Below the pieces are notes generated by a model, which was given only the letters and a program-made list of their open reading frames with translations, searched no databases and was not told the origin of the DNA. Positions 38,901 to 53,900 of a stretch of 64,000 nt of DNA are shown in pieces. This DNA comes from Mycolicibacterium sp. HK-90 (lineage in GTDB: Bacteria; Actinomycetota; Actinomycetes; Mycobacteriales; Mycobacteriaceae): contig NZ_CP129613.1 in NCBI RefSeq assembly GCF_030486405.1, positions 3,162,001-3,226,000 of the forward strand. Reading direction: 5' to 3'. Position 1 is the stretch's first letter, and every line of letters begins with the position of its first letter. Both the position numbers and the translations under genes were made by a program.

Positions 38901-41900
38901 CACACCCGATGCTCCCGCGGTGACTTTCGAGGGCCGGTCGATGACCTACCGGGAGCTCGACGACGCCGCCACCCGGTTCGCCCACGTGTTGTCCGCCCAC
39001 GGTGCGCGCCCGGGTGAGGTTGTGGCGCTGCTCTTCTCCCGGTCCGCCGACGCCCTCGTCGCGATTCTGGCCGTATTGAAAACCGGTGCGGCGTATGTGC
39101 CCGTCGACCCGGCGCTACCGCTCCCGCGCATCGAGTTCATGGTGGCCGACGCCGCGCCGGTGGTCGCGGTCACCACGGCCGGGCGACGCTCGCGCCTCGA
39201 CGGGTGCGACGTACCCGTCCTCGACATCACCGAACACACGGCGGCCGCCGGACCCGCTGCGGAAACCCAAGGCAGCCCGGTGCCGGCCGGTCCCGGGCCC
39301 GCTGACATCGCGTACATCATCTACACGTCGGGCACCACCGGTGTACCGAAAGGCGTTGCGATTCCACATCGCAACGTGCCCGGACTGTTCGGCTCCCTTG
39401 ACGCCAACGTGGCATCGGGTCCCGGGCAGGTATGGACACAGTGGCACTCGTACAGCTTCGACGTCTCGGTGTGGGAGATCTTCGGCGCGTTGCTGCATGG
39501 CGCACGCCTGGTCGTGGTGCCGGAATCGGTCGCCGCATCGCCCGACGACTTCCATCAACTGCTGGTGGCCGAAGGCGTCACAGTCCTGAGCCAGACCCCG
39601 TCGGCCGCGGGCATGCTCTCGGCGAAGGGGCTTGAGTCCACGGCGTTGGTGGTGGCCGGCGAGGCCTGTCCGCCCGAGCTGGTGGACCGCTGGGCGCCGG
39701 GACGCGTGATGGTCAACGCCTACGGCCCCACCGAGGCCACCGTCTATGCATCGATCAGTACACCCCTGACCGCCGGATCGGTGGTGCCGATCGGCGCACC
39801 GGTGGCCGGGGGAGCGTTGTTCGTCTTGGACGACTGGTTGCGACCGGTGCCGCCCGGCGTGGTCGGGGAGCTGTACATCGCGGGCCGCGGTGTGGGAACC
39901 GGGTATTGGCGCCGTTCGGGCCTGACGTCGTCGCGATTCGTCGCGTGCCCGTTCGGAGCGCCGGGAGCCCGCATGTACCGGACCGGCGATCTCGTGCGAT
40001 GGGGCCTCGACGGTCAGGTGCACTACCTCGGGCGCGTTGACGAGCAGGTCAAGATCCGTGGGTACCGCATCGAGCTCGGCGAAGTCCAGGCTGCGCTGGC
40101 CGCGCTCGACGGCGTGACCCAGGCCGTCGTGATCGCGCGCGAGGACAATCCCGGAACTTTGCGTCTGGTCGGTTACATCACGGGGAGTGCCGACCCGGGC
40201 CAGGTCCGGGCGCAACTGGCTGAGCGTCTCCCGAGCTATATGGTGCCGTCCGCCGTGGTGATGATCGACGCGGTGCCGCTGACGGTCAACGGCAAACTCG
40301 ACCGACGTGCCCTGCCCGCACCGGATTTCCTCGACGTCGACCGCTATCGCGTCCCGGCCAACCCGGTCGAGGAGATTCTGGCCGACACCTTTGCCCGCGT
40401 TCTCGGCCTGGACCGGGTGGGGGTCGACGATTCGTTCTTCGATCTGGGTGGCGACTCGTTGTCCGCGATGCGTCTGATTGCGGCGATCAACGCATCGCTG
40501 GAGTCCGGCATCACGGTGGGCTCGCTGTTCGACGCGCCCACGGTCGCGCAACTGGCGGTGCGGGTCAGCGGAGACGCCACGCGGTTGGAGCCGCTGGTCG
40601 TCGGTGCGCGGCCCGCGGTGGTGCCGCTGTCGTTCGCCCAATCGCGTTTGTGGTTCCTGGACCAATTGCAGGGGCCGTCACCGGTTTACAACATGACGGC
40701 CGCCTTCCGGCTCACCGGTGCCCTGGATGTCGATGCGTTGAGTGCCGCGCTGGTGGATGTGGTGGCTCGGCACGAGAGCCTGCGTACGCTGTTCGCCGCA
40801 CCCGACGGCATTCCCCGTCAGGTCGTGACGGCACCCGCGCACCTGGATGTGGCCTGGGATGTCGTCGACGCCACCGGGTGGACGCCCGCCCAGGTGCAGG
40901 AGGGCATCGAGGAAGCGGCACGGCACATTTTCGACCTGTCCACCGAGATTCCCCTGCGGGCCAGGCTGTTCCGGCTGAGCGATGACGAGCATGTCCTGGC
41001 CGCGGTGGTGCACCACATCGCCGCGGACGGCTGGTCGGTCACCCCGCTGGTGACCGATCTGGGGCGGGCCTACGCTCACCGATGCGCAGGGCGGGCTCCC
41101 GACTGGGCGCCGCTGGCCGTGCAGTACGCCGATTACACGTTGTGGCAGCGTGCGCAGTTCGGTGACCTCGAGGACAGCCAGAGTCGGATCGCCTCACAGC
41201 TGACCTATTGGCGTGATGCGTTGGCCGGCATGCCCGAGCGCATCGACATCCCTACCGACCGGCCGTACCCGCTGATGACCGATCAGCGCGGTGCCACGAT
41301 GACGGTGGACTGGCCGGCCGAGTTGCAGCAGCAGGTCGCGCGGGTGGCGCGTGAGCACAACGCGACCACGTTCATGGTGGTTCAGGCCGCGTTGCTGACA
41401 CTGCTGTCGAAGCTGAGCGCGAGTAGCGATGTGGCGGTGGGATTTCCGATTGCCGGGCGCCGCGACCCGGTGCTGGATGACCTCGTCGGCTTCTTCGTCA
41501 ACACACTGGTGCTCCGGGCCGACCTGGCGGGCGACCCGACCGTCGCGGACCTTCTGGCTCAGGTGCGCGCCCGCAGCCTGGCCGCGTTCGACAACCAGGA
41601 TGTGCCATTCGAAGTCCTCGTCGATCAACTGAACCCGACCCGCTCGCTGGCGCACCACCCGTTGATCCAGGTGGCGCTGGCCTGGCAGAACCTCGCCGAT
41701 CACGACATCAATGACTCGGCCGCCGGAATGGTCTTGGGCGATGTGCAGATCACCCGGATGCCCGTCGATACCCGCACCGCCCGGATGGATCTGAACTTCT
41801 CGCTGGCCGAACGCCGGACCGAGTCCGGTGAACCGGCCGGCATCGGCGGAATGGTGGAGTTCCGGACCGACGTGTACGACGCCGAAACCATCGCAACCCT

Positions 41901-44900
41901 GATCGCCCGGTTGCAGCGGGTGCTGACGTCGATGACCGCCGACCCGAACGCCCGACTGTCGGCGATCGATCTGCTCGACGACGCGGAGCATGCGCGCCTC
42001 GCCACCCTCGGCAACCGTGCGGCCGTCACCCGCCCGGCCCCGGCCTCCGCTGCGGTCTCGGTTCCCGCGCTTTTCGCCGAACATGTGGCGCGTACCCCCG
42101 AGGCGGTGGCGCTCACCTTCGGTGAGCGTGCGTGGACCTACCACGAACTCGACGAATCCGCGAATCGGTTGGCGCACTTGTTGATCAGCCGGGGAGCGGG
42201 TCCGGGGGAGTCTGTCGCGCTGCTGTTCAACCGGTCCGCCGACGCGATCGTGGCCATCCTGGCGATCCTCAAGACCGGTGCGGCATACCTGCCGATCGAT
42301 CCGGTGGTGCCCGATGCGCGGTTGGCGTTCGTGCTGAGTGACGCCGGCCCGGTTGCCGCCCTGACCACCACCGACCTGGTCGACCGGCTGCGGGGCCACG
42401 ATGTGGCGATCGTCGACGTCAACGAGATCGACGGCCCTGCCCGGCATCCGGCCGGCGAGCTGCCGACGCCGCACCCCGACGATGTCGCCTACCTGATCTA
42501 CACCTCGGGTACCACCGGTGTGCCCAAAGGTGTTGCCGTCACTCACCACAACGTCACGCAATTGCTGGAATCCCTCGATGCCGGGTTGCCCCGCCCCGGG
42601 GTGTGGCCCCAGTGTCACTCCCTGGCCTTCGACGTCTCGGTCTGGGAGATCTTCGGAGCCCTGCTCCGCGGCGGGCGGGTGGTGGTTGTCCCCGAGGACG
42701 TGACCGTCTCACCGGACGATTTCCACGCCTTGCTGGTGCGCTCACGCGTCGACGTGCTCACCCAAACACCCTCTGCGGTACGGGTGTTGCCGCCCGAAGG
42801 TCTGGAGTCGGCGGCCTTGGTGGTGGTCGGGGAGGCCTGCTCGCCCGAGGTGGTCGAGCAGTGGGCGCCGGGACGGGTGATGATCAATGCCTACGGACCC
42901 ACCGAGACGACGATGTGTGTGGCGATCAGCGCACCCCTGCAGCCCGGGTTGGGCGTGCCGATCGGTTCGCCGGTCCCCGGAGCCGCACTGTTCGTGCTCG
43001 ACGAGCACTTGCGTCCGGTGCCGGCCGGGGTCGTCGGTGAGCTGTATGTGGCAGGTGCCGGTCTGGCATACGGCTACGTCGGGCGCACCGGGTTGACCGC
43101 GTCTCGGTTTGTCGCCTGTCCATTCGGTAATCCGGGCCTGTTGATGTACCGCACCGGGGATCTGGTGTGCTGGCGACCGGACGGGCAGTTGCAATACCTG
43201 GGCCGCGCTGACGAACAGGTCAAGATCCGCGGCTACCGCATCGAACTCGGTGAAGTCCAGGCCGCATTGGCCGGGATCGACGGCGTGGACCAGGCGGTCG
43301 TGATCGCCCGCGAGGACCGGCCCGGTGACAAGCGTCTCGTCGGATACATCACCGGTGGCGCTGAACCCGCCGGTATCCGCGCGCAACTCACCGACCGGCT
43401 GCCGGCCTACATGGTGCCCGCCGCGGTGATGGTGCTCGACGCGCTGCCGCTGACGGTCAACGGAAAGCTCGACACCCGAGCACTTCCCGCTCCCGACTAC
43501 GGCTCAGGGGATGACTACCGGGCCCCGGCGGATGCCGTGGAGGCGGTCCTGACCGACATCTACGCCCAGGTTCTCGGGCTGGACCGAGTCGGGGTCGACG
43601 ACTCGTTCTTCGACCTGGGTGGGGACAGCATCCTCTCGATGCAGGTGGTGGCCCGGGCCCGGACAGCGGGCCTGGTGTGTCGCCCCCGCGATGTGTTCGT
43701 CGAACAGACCGTGGCGCGGTTGGCGCGGGTCGCCCAGGTAACCGGCGTCGCCGGCGGTGCCCACGGGCCGGTCGACGAAGGTGTCGGACCGATTGTGGCG
43801 ACGCCGATCATCCGGTGGCTGAATGAGGTTGAACGCGCCGACGGCCGGGTGGACCAGTTCAACCAGACGCTGTTGGTGCAGGGTCCCGTCGGCGTCACCG
43901 AAGCCGACGTCGTGATCATGGTGCAGGCCTTGCTCGATCGCCACGGCATGCTCCGGTTGCGCGTCGGGGACGACGGTGCCGGCGGCTGGTCGCTGACGGT
44001 GCCCGAGCCCGGCGCGGTGGCCGCCCGTGGGTGCGTGCGACCGGTGCCGACACTGACGGATGAGGCGCTGGTGGCGGCGAGGTCGCGGTTGAACCCGGCA
44101 GCCGGCGCGATGGTGAGCGCGCTGTGGGTGACTTCCACGAGTCAGTTGGTGTTGGTCGTTCACCACCTGGCCGTCGACGGGGTGTCGTGGCGAATCATCC
44201 TGGAAGACCTCAACATCGCGTGGGCGCACCTTCGCGGTGGACAGCCGGTGGCCCTGCCGCCGGCGGGCACGTCGTTCGCGCGATGGGCCGAACTGCTGCA
44301 GGCGCAGGCCGATCGCCCGGAAGTGGTCGCCCAGGCGAATGCGTGGCGACAGGTGGCGGCCGCCCCGGCGGTGCTACCGGCGGCGCGACCCGGCGTCGAC
44401 ACCCATGAGACCGCCGGTCAGCTGCGGGTGTCGGTGGACGCCCCGACCACGCGGCTGTTGCTCGCAGATGTGCCTGCGGCATTCCACGCCGGCGTGCAGG
44501 ACATCTTGCTGATCGCCCTCGGTCTTGCGCTGGCCGAGTTCGCGCGTGCGACAGGTAAAGACGCAGCCCCGATCGCCATCGATGTCGAGGGGCACGGACG
44601 AGTCGAGGATGTCGCCGCAGACATCGATCTGTCGCGCACCGTCGGGTGGTTCACCACCAAGTACCCGGTGGCATTGGATTTCGCGGACCTGGCCACCGGA
44701 CTGTCCTGGTCTGAGGTGCTCGTCGGGGATACGGCGTTGGGCGCGGCGGTCAAGGCCGCCAAGGAACAGCTGCGTTCGCTGCCGGCTCCGCTGACTTACG
44801 GGCTGCTGCGTTACCTCAACGCCGACCTCCACCTCGACGGCGCCGACCCGACGATCGGGTTCAACTACCTGGGCCGCCTCGGCGGCTCCGCCGAGGCGAC

Positions 44901-47900
44901 CGATGACATGTGGCGGCTGTCCGCGGACAGCCTGGAGGCGACCGGGGCCGCCGCGGCGATCCCGATGCCGTTGACCCACACCGTGGCACTGAACGCGGGC
45001 ACCGTCGACACCGAGAATGGCCCGCAGTTGCAGGCGAACTGGACGTGGGCCCGGTCGGTGGTCGATGAAGCGCAGGTCGAGCTGCTCGGCCGGCTGTGGT
45101 CGGAGGCCCTGACCGGTATCTGCGCCCACGTGCGAACCGGCGGGGGCGGACTCACCCCGTCGGACATCGCACCTGCGAAGCTCAGCCAGTCTGAGATCGA
45201 CGACCTGACGAGGCAGTACCGGGTGGCGGACATCCTTCCGCTGACCGCATTGCAGAAGGGGCTCGTCTTCCACAGCAGCACGGTGCACGGGCGCGATGAC
45301 GACCTGTATGTGGTGCAGCTGGACATCACCGTTGCCGGCTCGCTCAACGAGCACCGACTGCGGGACGCGGTGCAGGTGGTGGCCGGCCGGCATCCGCACC
45401 TCGCGGCCAGATTCTGCGAACAGTTCGACGAGCCCGTGCAGATCATCCCGTCCGATCCCGCGGCGGGCTGGCGGTATGTCGAATTGAGCACCGCCGCAAC
45501 GGAGGAGCAGATCCGGCGGATATGTGCCGAGGAGCGCACGGCGGTGTGCGATCTGGCCCATCCACCGGCGTTCCGGGTCGCCGTCGTCCGCACCGGAAAC
45601 GACCGCCACCGCGTGGTTCTCACGAATCACCACATCGTGCTCGACGGCTGGTCGCTGCCCATCCTGTTGCAGGAGATCTTCGCGGCCTACCACGGTCACC
45701 GGCTCCCCGCGGCGACGCCGTATCGCAGCTTCATCGGCTGGCTGGCCGGCCGCGACGTCGACGCCGCCCACGCGGCCTGGCGCGAGGTACTGGAAGGCTT
45801 CGACACCCCGACACTGGTCGGCCCGTCGCAGAAGTCGGAGCTGGGGAAGCGTGGCATCCGCGCACATCGGCTGTCCGCGCACACCACCCGGGCGCTCGAC
45901 GACCTGGCGCGGTCCCATCGAACCACCGTCAACATCGTGCTGCAGGGCGCGTGGGCACTCCTGTTGAACTCGTTGACCGGGCAACACGACATCGCCTTCG
46001 GCACCGTGGTCTCCGGGCGGCCGGCCGAGGTGGTCGGCGCGGAGTCGATGGTGGGCCTGCTGATCAACACGGTGCCGGTGCGCGCGGACCTCACCGCGGC
46101 CACCACCACGACCGATCTGCTGGACAGTCTGCAACACGCCCACACCAAGACCCTTGAGCACCAACATCTCTCGCTCAGTGAGATCCACCGCATCACCGAT
46201 CAGGACCGGCTGTTCGACACCCTGTTCGTCTTCGAGAACTACCCGGTGGACACCGGCGCGCTGTCGAGCGCCGGCGACGGCTTGGAGATCGTCGAGTTCA
46301 CCAGTCACGAATCCACCGACTACCCCCTGACGATGCAGGCGATACCCGGTGACCAACTCCGGTTGCGTCTCGAGTACGACACCGCCGTCTTCGACACCGC
46401 CGCCATCGACGTGCTGACCAACCGGATAGAGGCCGTGCTGGAGGCGATGACGGCCGATCCGGGTCGTGCAGTGTCGGCGGTGAACCTGCTCGATGAGGCC
46501 GAGCGCGCGCGCCTGGCGCAGTGGGGCAACCGGGCAGTGCTGTCCGATCTGGCGCAGCCGGCGTCGGTGCCGGAGCTGTTCGCCGCGCAGGTGATGCGGT
46601 CGCCAGAGGCGGTGGCGCTGGTGTGCGGAGACCGGTCGCTGACGTACCGGGAACTCGATGAGGCCGCGAATCGGTTGGCGCACTTGCTCGTCAGCCGGGG
46701 AGTGGGACCCGGCGAGCGGGTCGCGTTGATGTTCCCCCGTTCGGCCGAGGCGATCGTGGCGATCCTGGCGGTGCTGAAGAGCGGCGCGGCGTATCTTCCG
46801 ATCGACCCGGCGCTTCCCGAGGCCCGCGTCGAGTTCATGCTGACCGACGCCGCCCCGATCGCAGCGGTCACGACCACTGCCTTGGCCGACCGGTTCGACG
46901 GTCACGGCCTGACGATCGTCGACGTGGGCGACGCTGCCATCGAGGCTCAGCCCAGCACACCGTTGGCTCCGCCGGCCCCCGACGACATCGCCCACGTCAT
47001 CTACACCTCGGGCACCACCGGGCAGCCCAAGGGGGTGGCGGTCACCCAGCGCAATGTGGTGCAGCTGTTCGATTCGCTCCAGATCGGAATACCGCTGGCA
47101 CCGGGTCAGGTGTGGACGCAGTTCCACTCGTATGCATTCGACTTCTCCGTGTGGGAGATCTGGGGTGCGCTGCTTCATGGTGGGCGCCTCGTCGTGGTAT
47201 CCGATGCGGTGACTCGCTCTCCCGAGGACTTCCACGCTCTTCTGGTGCGCGAAGGGGTCACGGTGTTGACGCAGACCCCGTCGGCCGTGGGAGTGCTGCC
47301 GATGCAGGGACTGGACGCCACGGCGTTGGTGATCGGTGCCGAGCCCTGCCCGCCTGCGCTGGTGGACCGATGGGCCCCGGGGCGGGTGATGGTCAACGTC
47401 TACGGCCCGACGGAAACCACGATGTGGCTGTGTGCCAGCGCGCCACTGGAAGCCGGGTCGGGCCCTCCGCCGATCGGCGCGCCGACGGCGTGGGCCGCGT
47501 TCTTCGTGCTGGACGAGTGGCTGCGCCCGGTTCCCGCCGGCGTGGTCGGCGAGTTGTACCTGGCCGGGGCCGGGGTCGGCGTCGGGTATTGGCGCCGTTC
47601 GGGATTGACCTCGTCGAGGTTCATGGCCTGCCCTTTCGGGGAGCCCGGCACCCGGATGTACCGCACCGGCGATCTCGTGCGGTGGCGGGCCGACGGACAG
47701 CTGGACTATTTCGGTCGTGCCGACGAACAGGTCAAGATCCGTGGCTATCGCATCGAGCTCGGCGAGATCCAGTCGGCGCTGACCGCACTGGAAGGCGTGG
47801 ATCAGGCGGCGGTCATCGCGCGCGAGGACAACCCGGGGGACAAGCGCCTGGTGGGCTACATCACCGGGACGGCCGATCCGGTGAAATCGCGTGCCGCACT

Positions 47901-50900
47901 GGCGGAACGGCTGCCGGGCTACATGGTTCCCGCCTCGATCGTGGCGCTGGCCGCGTTGCCGGTGACGGTCAACGGCAAGCTTGACGCCAGGGCACTACCG
48001 GCACCGGATTACCGGGATGTCGACCACTACCGCGCGCCCGCGAGTCCCGAAGAGGAGATCCTGGCCGGGATCTACGCCCAGGTGCTGGGCGTGGAGCGGG
48101 TGGGCGCCGACGACTCGTTCTTCGATCTGGGCGGGGATTCCGTCTCGACGATGCGTCTGGTGTCCGCGATCAATGCCGGCCTGGGTACCGAACTTTCGGT
48201 ACGTGCGGTGTTCGAGACGCCCACGGTTGCCCAGCTGGCGCTGTGTGTCAGTGAACGGGCGGGACGGCTGGAGCCGTTGGTGGCCGGTGAGCGTCCCGCG
48301 GTGATCCCGCTGTCGTTCGCCCAGAACCGGCTGTGGTTCGTCGACCAGCTGCAAGGGCCGTCCCCGGTCTACAACATGCCCGTCGGACTTCGCCTTCACG
48401 GCCGGCTCGACGCCGAGGCGTTGGGTGCGGCGTTCGGCGACGTCGTCGCCCGCCATGAGAGCCTGCGCACGCTCTTCGATGCACCTGACGGGACACCCCG
48501 CCAGGTCGTGATGCCCGCTGACCGGGCCGACTTCGGTTGGGACGTGGTCGATGCCACCGGCTGGGCGGCAAGCGCGCTGGACGAGGCGATCGATGCCACG
48601 GTCCGGTACAGCTTCGACCTCGCAAGCGAAATCCCATTGCGGGCGAAGCTGTTCCGGTTGGCCGAAGACGAGCACGTCTTGGTCGCGGTGGTGCACCATA
48701 TCGCGGCCGACGGCTGGTCGCTGGCCCCGCTGGTGCGCGATCTGAGCGTGGCATACGCCGGCCGGCGCGCGGGGCGGGCACCCGAATGGGAACCGCTGGC
48801 GGTGCAGTACGTCGACTACACGCTGTGGCAGCGAGCGCAGCTGGGTGACCTCGACGACGATGACAGTCCGATCACCGCGCAGTTGGCCTACTGGGAAGAC
48901 GCTCTCGCCGGACTACCCGAACGCCTGGCGTTGCCCACCGATCGCCCCTATCCGCCGGTCGCCGATCAGCGCGGCTCCACGGTTGACGTGCACTGGCCGG
49001 TCGAGTTGCAGCAGCGGGTGGCCGCGGTGGCCACCGAACACAGCGCGACCAGCTTCATGGTGATGCAGGCCGCGCTCGCGGTGTTGTTGTCCAAGCTGAG
49101 CGCGAGTACCGATGTGGCCGTGGGGTTCCCGATCGCCGGTCGTGGTGACCCGGTGCTCGATGAGCTGGTGGGATTCTTCGTCAACAACTTGGTGCTTCGC
49201 GTGGATCTGGCCGGGGACCCCACCGTGGCGGAGTTGCTGGCGCAGGTGCGCGCGCGCACCCTGGCCGCCTTCGAGCATCAGGACGTGCCCTTCGAAGTTC
49301 TGGTCGAACGGCTGAATCCCACCCGGAATCTGACCCATCACCCGCTGGTCCAGGTGGCGTTGGCGTGGCAGAACCTGCCCTGGCAGGACACCGGCCCGGC
49401 CGGTGGGCTGACCCTGGGCGACCTTGATTTCACGCCGCTGCCGGTCGAAACCAAGACCGCCCGGATGGATCTGACGTTCTCCCTCGGCGAGCGCTGGACT
49501 CCCGAGGGTGACCCCGCCGGAATCGGCGGGGCGGTGGAATTCCGCACCGATGTGTTCGACACCGCCGGCATCGAAGCGTTGATCGCGCGGTGGCAGCGGG
49601 TTCTAACGGCGATGACGTCCGACAGCACGCAGCGGCTGTCGGCGATCGACCTGCTCGACGAGGCCGAACACATCCGGCTGGATGGGTGGGGCAACCGGGC
49701 GGTGCTGGCCACCTCGGAGCCCACCACGGCGCCGGCGCCCGTGTCGATTCCGGAGCTGTTCGCCGACCAGGTTGCCCGGACGCCCGAGGCGGTGGCGATC
49801 AGTTGCGCCGGCCGCCGCCTGTCGTACCGGGAGGTCGACGCGGCCGCAACCCGGTTGGCACATACCCTGACCGCGCACGGGGTGGGGCCGGGTAGCTGTG
49901 TCGCCTTGCTGGCGGAGCGCTCCGCGGGAGCGGTCGTGTCAATGCTGGCGGTGCTCAAGGCGGGGGCCGCGTACCTGCCGATCGACCCCGTATTGCCCGA
50001 TGCGCGTATCGAATTCATGCTCGCCGATGCCGCGCCGACGGTCGCGATCGTCACCGCCGGTCTGGCCGGCCGGCTGGCCGGGTGCGACCTGCGGGTCATC
50101 GAGGTCGGCGACGACGCCGACCAGGTTCTCGGCGGTCCGGCCGACACCGACCTGCCCGTGCCGCGCCCGGACGATATCGCCTACATCATCTACACCTCCG
50201 GAACCACCGGCGTTCCCAAGGGTGTGGCGATCACCCACCACAACGTCACCGAGCTACTGGGGTCGCCCGACACCTTCCTGGCCGGACAGACGTGGACGCA
50301 GTGGCATTCGTACGCCTTCGACGCCTCGGTCGAGGAGATCTGGGGTGCCTTGCTGCACGGTGGACGGTTGGTCATCGTCCCCGAGTCGGTGGCGCGCTCG
50401 CCAGAGGACCTGCAGACGCTGCTGGTTACCGAGCAGGTGACCGTCTTGAGCCAGACCCCGTCAGCGGTCGCGCTGCTGTCGCCCGAGCATCTGGGTGCGG
50501 TGTCGTTGTTGGTGGCCGGTGAGGCCTGTCCGGCCGAGGTGGTTGACCGCTGGGCGCCCGGGCGGACGATGGTGAATGCCTACGGTCCGACCGAGACCAC
50601 GATCTGCGCCTCCAGGACCGCGCCGTTGGCGCCCGATACCGGGGCGCCGTCGATCGGAGTGCCGGTTCCGGGTGCGGCCCTGTTCGTGCTCGACGCGGCA
50701 TTGCGCCAGGTGCCGCCCGGCGTGGTCGGAGAGTTGTATGTGGCCGGCCGCGGCGTGGGCGTCGGCTATCTGGGCCGGGCGGATCTGACCGGATCACGTT
50801 TCGTGGCTTGCCCGTTCGGCGCCCCGGGCACTCGCATGTACCGCACCGGAGATCTGGTGTCCTGGGGCGCCGATGGGCAGCTGCGCTATGTCGGGCGTGC

Positions 50901-53900
50901 CGATGACCAGGTCAAGATCCGCGGGTATCGCATCGAGCTCGGCGATATCCAGTCAGTCCTGGCCGGACTGGACGGCGTCGACCAGGCCGCGGTGGTCGCC
51001 CGGGCAGACCGCCCCGGTGATACCCGACTGGTGGGCTATGTGACCGGAACTGCGGACCCGGCCAAGCTGCGCACCCAGCTGGCCGAGGCGCTGCCGGCCT
51101 ATATGGTTCCGGCCGCGGTGGTGACCTTGGCGGAGCTGCCGCTGACCCCCAACGGAAAGCTGAACAGCCGTGCCCTGCCCGCACCCGAGTACCAGGACAT
51201 CGACAACTATCGTGCGCCGGGGACTCTCACGGAGGAGATCCTGACCGGGATCTACGCCGGCGTGCTGGGGGTGGAGCGGGTCGGGGTCGACGATTCGTTC
51301 TTCGACCTGGGCGGGGATTCGCTGTCCGCGATGCGTCTGGTCGCCGCGATCAACACCGCGATGGACGCCGGCCTCGCGGTGCGGGTCTTGTTCGAGGCGC
51401 CGACCGTGGCGCAATTGGCGCCCCGCCTGGGTGGGGACGAGGATCGGCTGGATCCGCTGGTGGCCGGTGACCGGCCCGCGGTGATTCCGCTGTCCTTCGC
51501 CCAGTCCCGGCTGTGGTTCCTCGACCAGTTACAGGGCCCGTCACCGGTTTACAACATGGCGACCGCGTTGCGGATCAGCGGCGCACTGGATGTCGACGCG
51601 CTCGGCGCTGCTCTGGGCGACGTGGTGGCGCGTCACGAAAGCCTGCGGACGGTGTTCCCCGCAGCCGACGGGATTCCGCGGCAGTCGGTGCTGGCTGTCG
51701 AGGCCGCACAGTTCGGTTGGGCCGTCGTCGACGCCGGGGGATGGACGGCGGAACGGGTGCATGAGGCGATCGGTGAAGCCGCCCGTCACACGTTCGACCT
51801 GTCCCGCGAGATCCCTTTGCGGGCGAAGCTGTTCCGTCTGTCCGAAGACGAACACGTGCTGGCCGCGGTCGTGCACCACATCGCCGCCGACGCGTGGTCA
51901 CTCACCCCGCTGATGGCCGACTTGGGAGTGGCCTACGCCGGCCGCAGCGCCGGGCATGCTCCGGCCTGGCCAGATCTGGCCGTCCAGTACGTCGACTACA
52001 CGCTGTGGCAGCGAGCCCAGTTCGGCGACTTCGACGACAGTGGAAGCCGCATCGCCACCCAGCTGGCCTACTGGCAGGATGCGTTGGCCGGCATGCCCGA
52101 ACGGCTCGCGTTGCCCACCGACCGGCCCTATCCGCCTGCCGCCGATCAGCGCGGCGCCCTCGTATCCCTGGACTGGTCGGCCGAACTCCAGCAGAAAATC
52201 GCCCGAGTCGCCCGCGAGCACAACGCCACCAGCTTCATGGTGATCCAGGCGGCGCTGCTGACATTGCTGTCCAAGCTCAGCGGAAGTTCCGATGTATCAG
52301 TCGGTTTCCCCATCGCCGGGCGGCGCGACCCCGCGCTCGACGAGCTGATCGGGTTCTTCGTCAACACTCTGGTGTTGCGGGCAGATCTGACCGGGGACCC
52401 GACGGTGGGCGAGGTCTTGGCGCAGGTGCGATCGCGCAGCCTGGCCGCCTACGACCACCAGGACGTCCCGTTCGAAGTGCTCGTCGAGCGGCTCAACCCG
52501 ACCCGGTCGCTGACCCACCACCCCCTGGTGCAGGTGGCACTGGGATGGCAGAACGTTCCCGGCCAGTCGGGTGACAGCTTGGCGCTCGGTGATCTGGCGG
52601 TGAGCCAGATGCCCGCGGACACGCACACCGCACGCATGGACCTGAGTTTCTCCATGGCAGAACGGCGGACCCCGACCGGCGCGCCCGCCGGAATCGGAGG
52701 GACGGTGGAGTTCCGCACCGACGTGTTCGACACGCAGACCATCGAAACGATGATCAAGCGGTTCGAGTTGGTGGTGTCGGCGATGACCGCCGACACCGGC
52801 CGGCGCCTGTCCTCGATCGACCTGCTCGATACCGAGGAGCACGCCCGCCTGGACGGCATGGGCAACCGGGCGGCGTTGAACGCCCCGGACTCGCCCGCCG
52901 TGTCGGTGCCCGAGCTGTTCGCGGCTCAGGTCAACCGTTCCCCCGATGCGGTCGCGGTGACCTCCGGTGGTCGCTCTTTGACCTACCTCGAGCTGGACAA
53001 CGCCGCGAATCGGTTGGCGCACTTGCTCATCGGACAGGGCGCCGGGCCGGGTCACTGCGTGGCGCTGCTGATGGAACGCTCGGCTGACGCGATCGTCGCA
53101 ATGCTGGCGGCGATGAAGACCGGGGCGGCGTATCTGGCGATCGACCCTGCTCTGCCCGCTGCCCGCATCGAATTCATGCTGAGCGATGCCGCGCCGGTCC
53201 TCGCGGTCACCACCGCCGGTCTGGCCGACCGGCTTGACGGGCATCGCCTGCGGGTGATCACCGTCGATGAAATCGCGGTCCCGGCGACCGACGGATACCC
53301 CGACACCGCCCCCGCGGTTCCGGCACCCGGGGATATCGCCTACCTCATCTACACCTCGGGAACCACCGGTCTGCCCAAGGGCGTGGCCGTCACCCACCGC
53401 AACCTGACCCACCTGGCACGATCCACACCCGAGCAGCTGCCGGCCGATCAGGTATGGACGCAATGTCATTCGTACGCGTTCGATTTCTCGGTCTGGGAGA
53501 TCTGGGCCGCCCTGCTGGGTGGCGCGCGTCTGGTCGTGGTGCCCGAGTCGATCGTGAGTTCACCCGACGAGTTCCACGCGCTTCTGGTCGGCGAACGGGT
53601 CAACGTGCTCACCCAGACCCCGTCGGCCGCGGGCGCGCTGTCCCCGCAGGGGCTGGAATCGGTCGCGTTGCTGCTCGGTGGTGAGGCGTGCCCGGGTGAG
53701 GTCGTCGACCGCTGGGCACCCGGTCGAGTGGTGATCAACGCCTACGGTCCCACCGAGATCACGGTGTACGCGTCGATGAGCGCACCCCTGGAAGCCGGGT
53801 CGGGAGCGGCGCCCATCGGCGCGCCCGTGCCGACGTCGGCGCTGTTCGTCCTCGACGAGTGGTTGCGCCCGGTACCGCCCGGAGTCGTCGGCGAACTCTA

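Noticed and set aside
44374..47235. A 953-codon open frame on the minus strand opposite NRPS 1
   Set aside because: Its translation is Arg/Gly/His/Gln-rich with no domain, and it mirrors the codon pattern of the real gene. Many such antisense frames occur all along the NRPS genes because of high GC at wobble positions.
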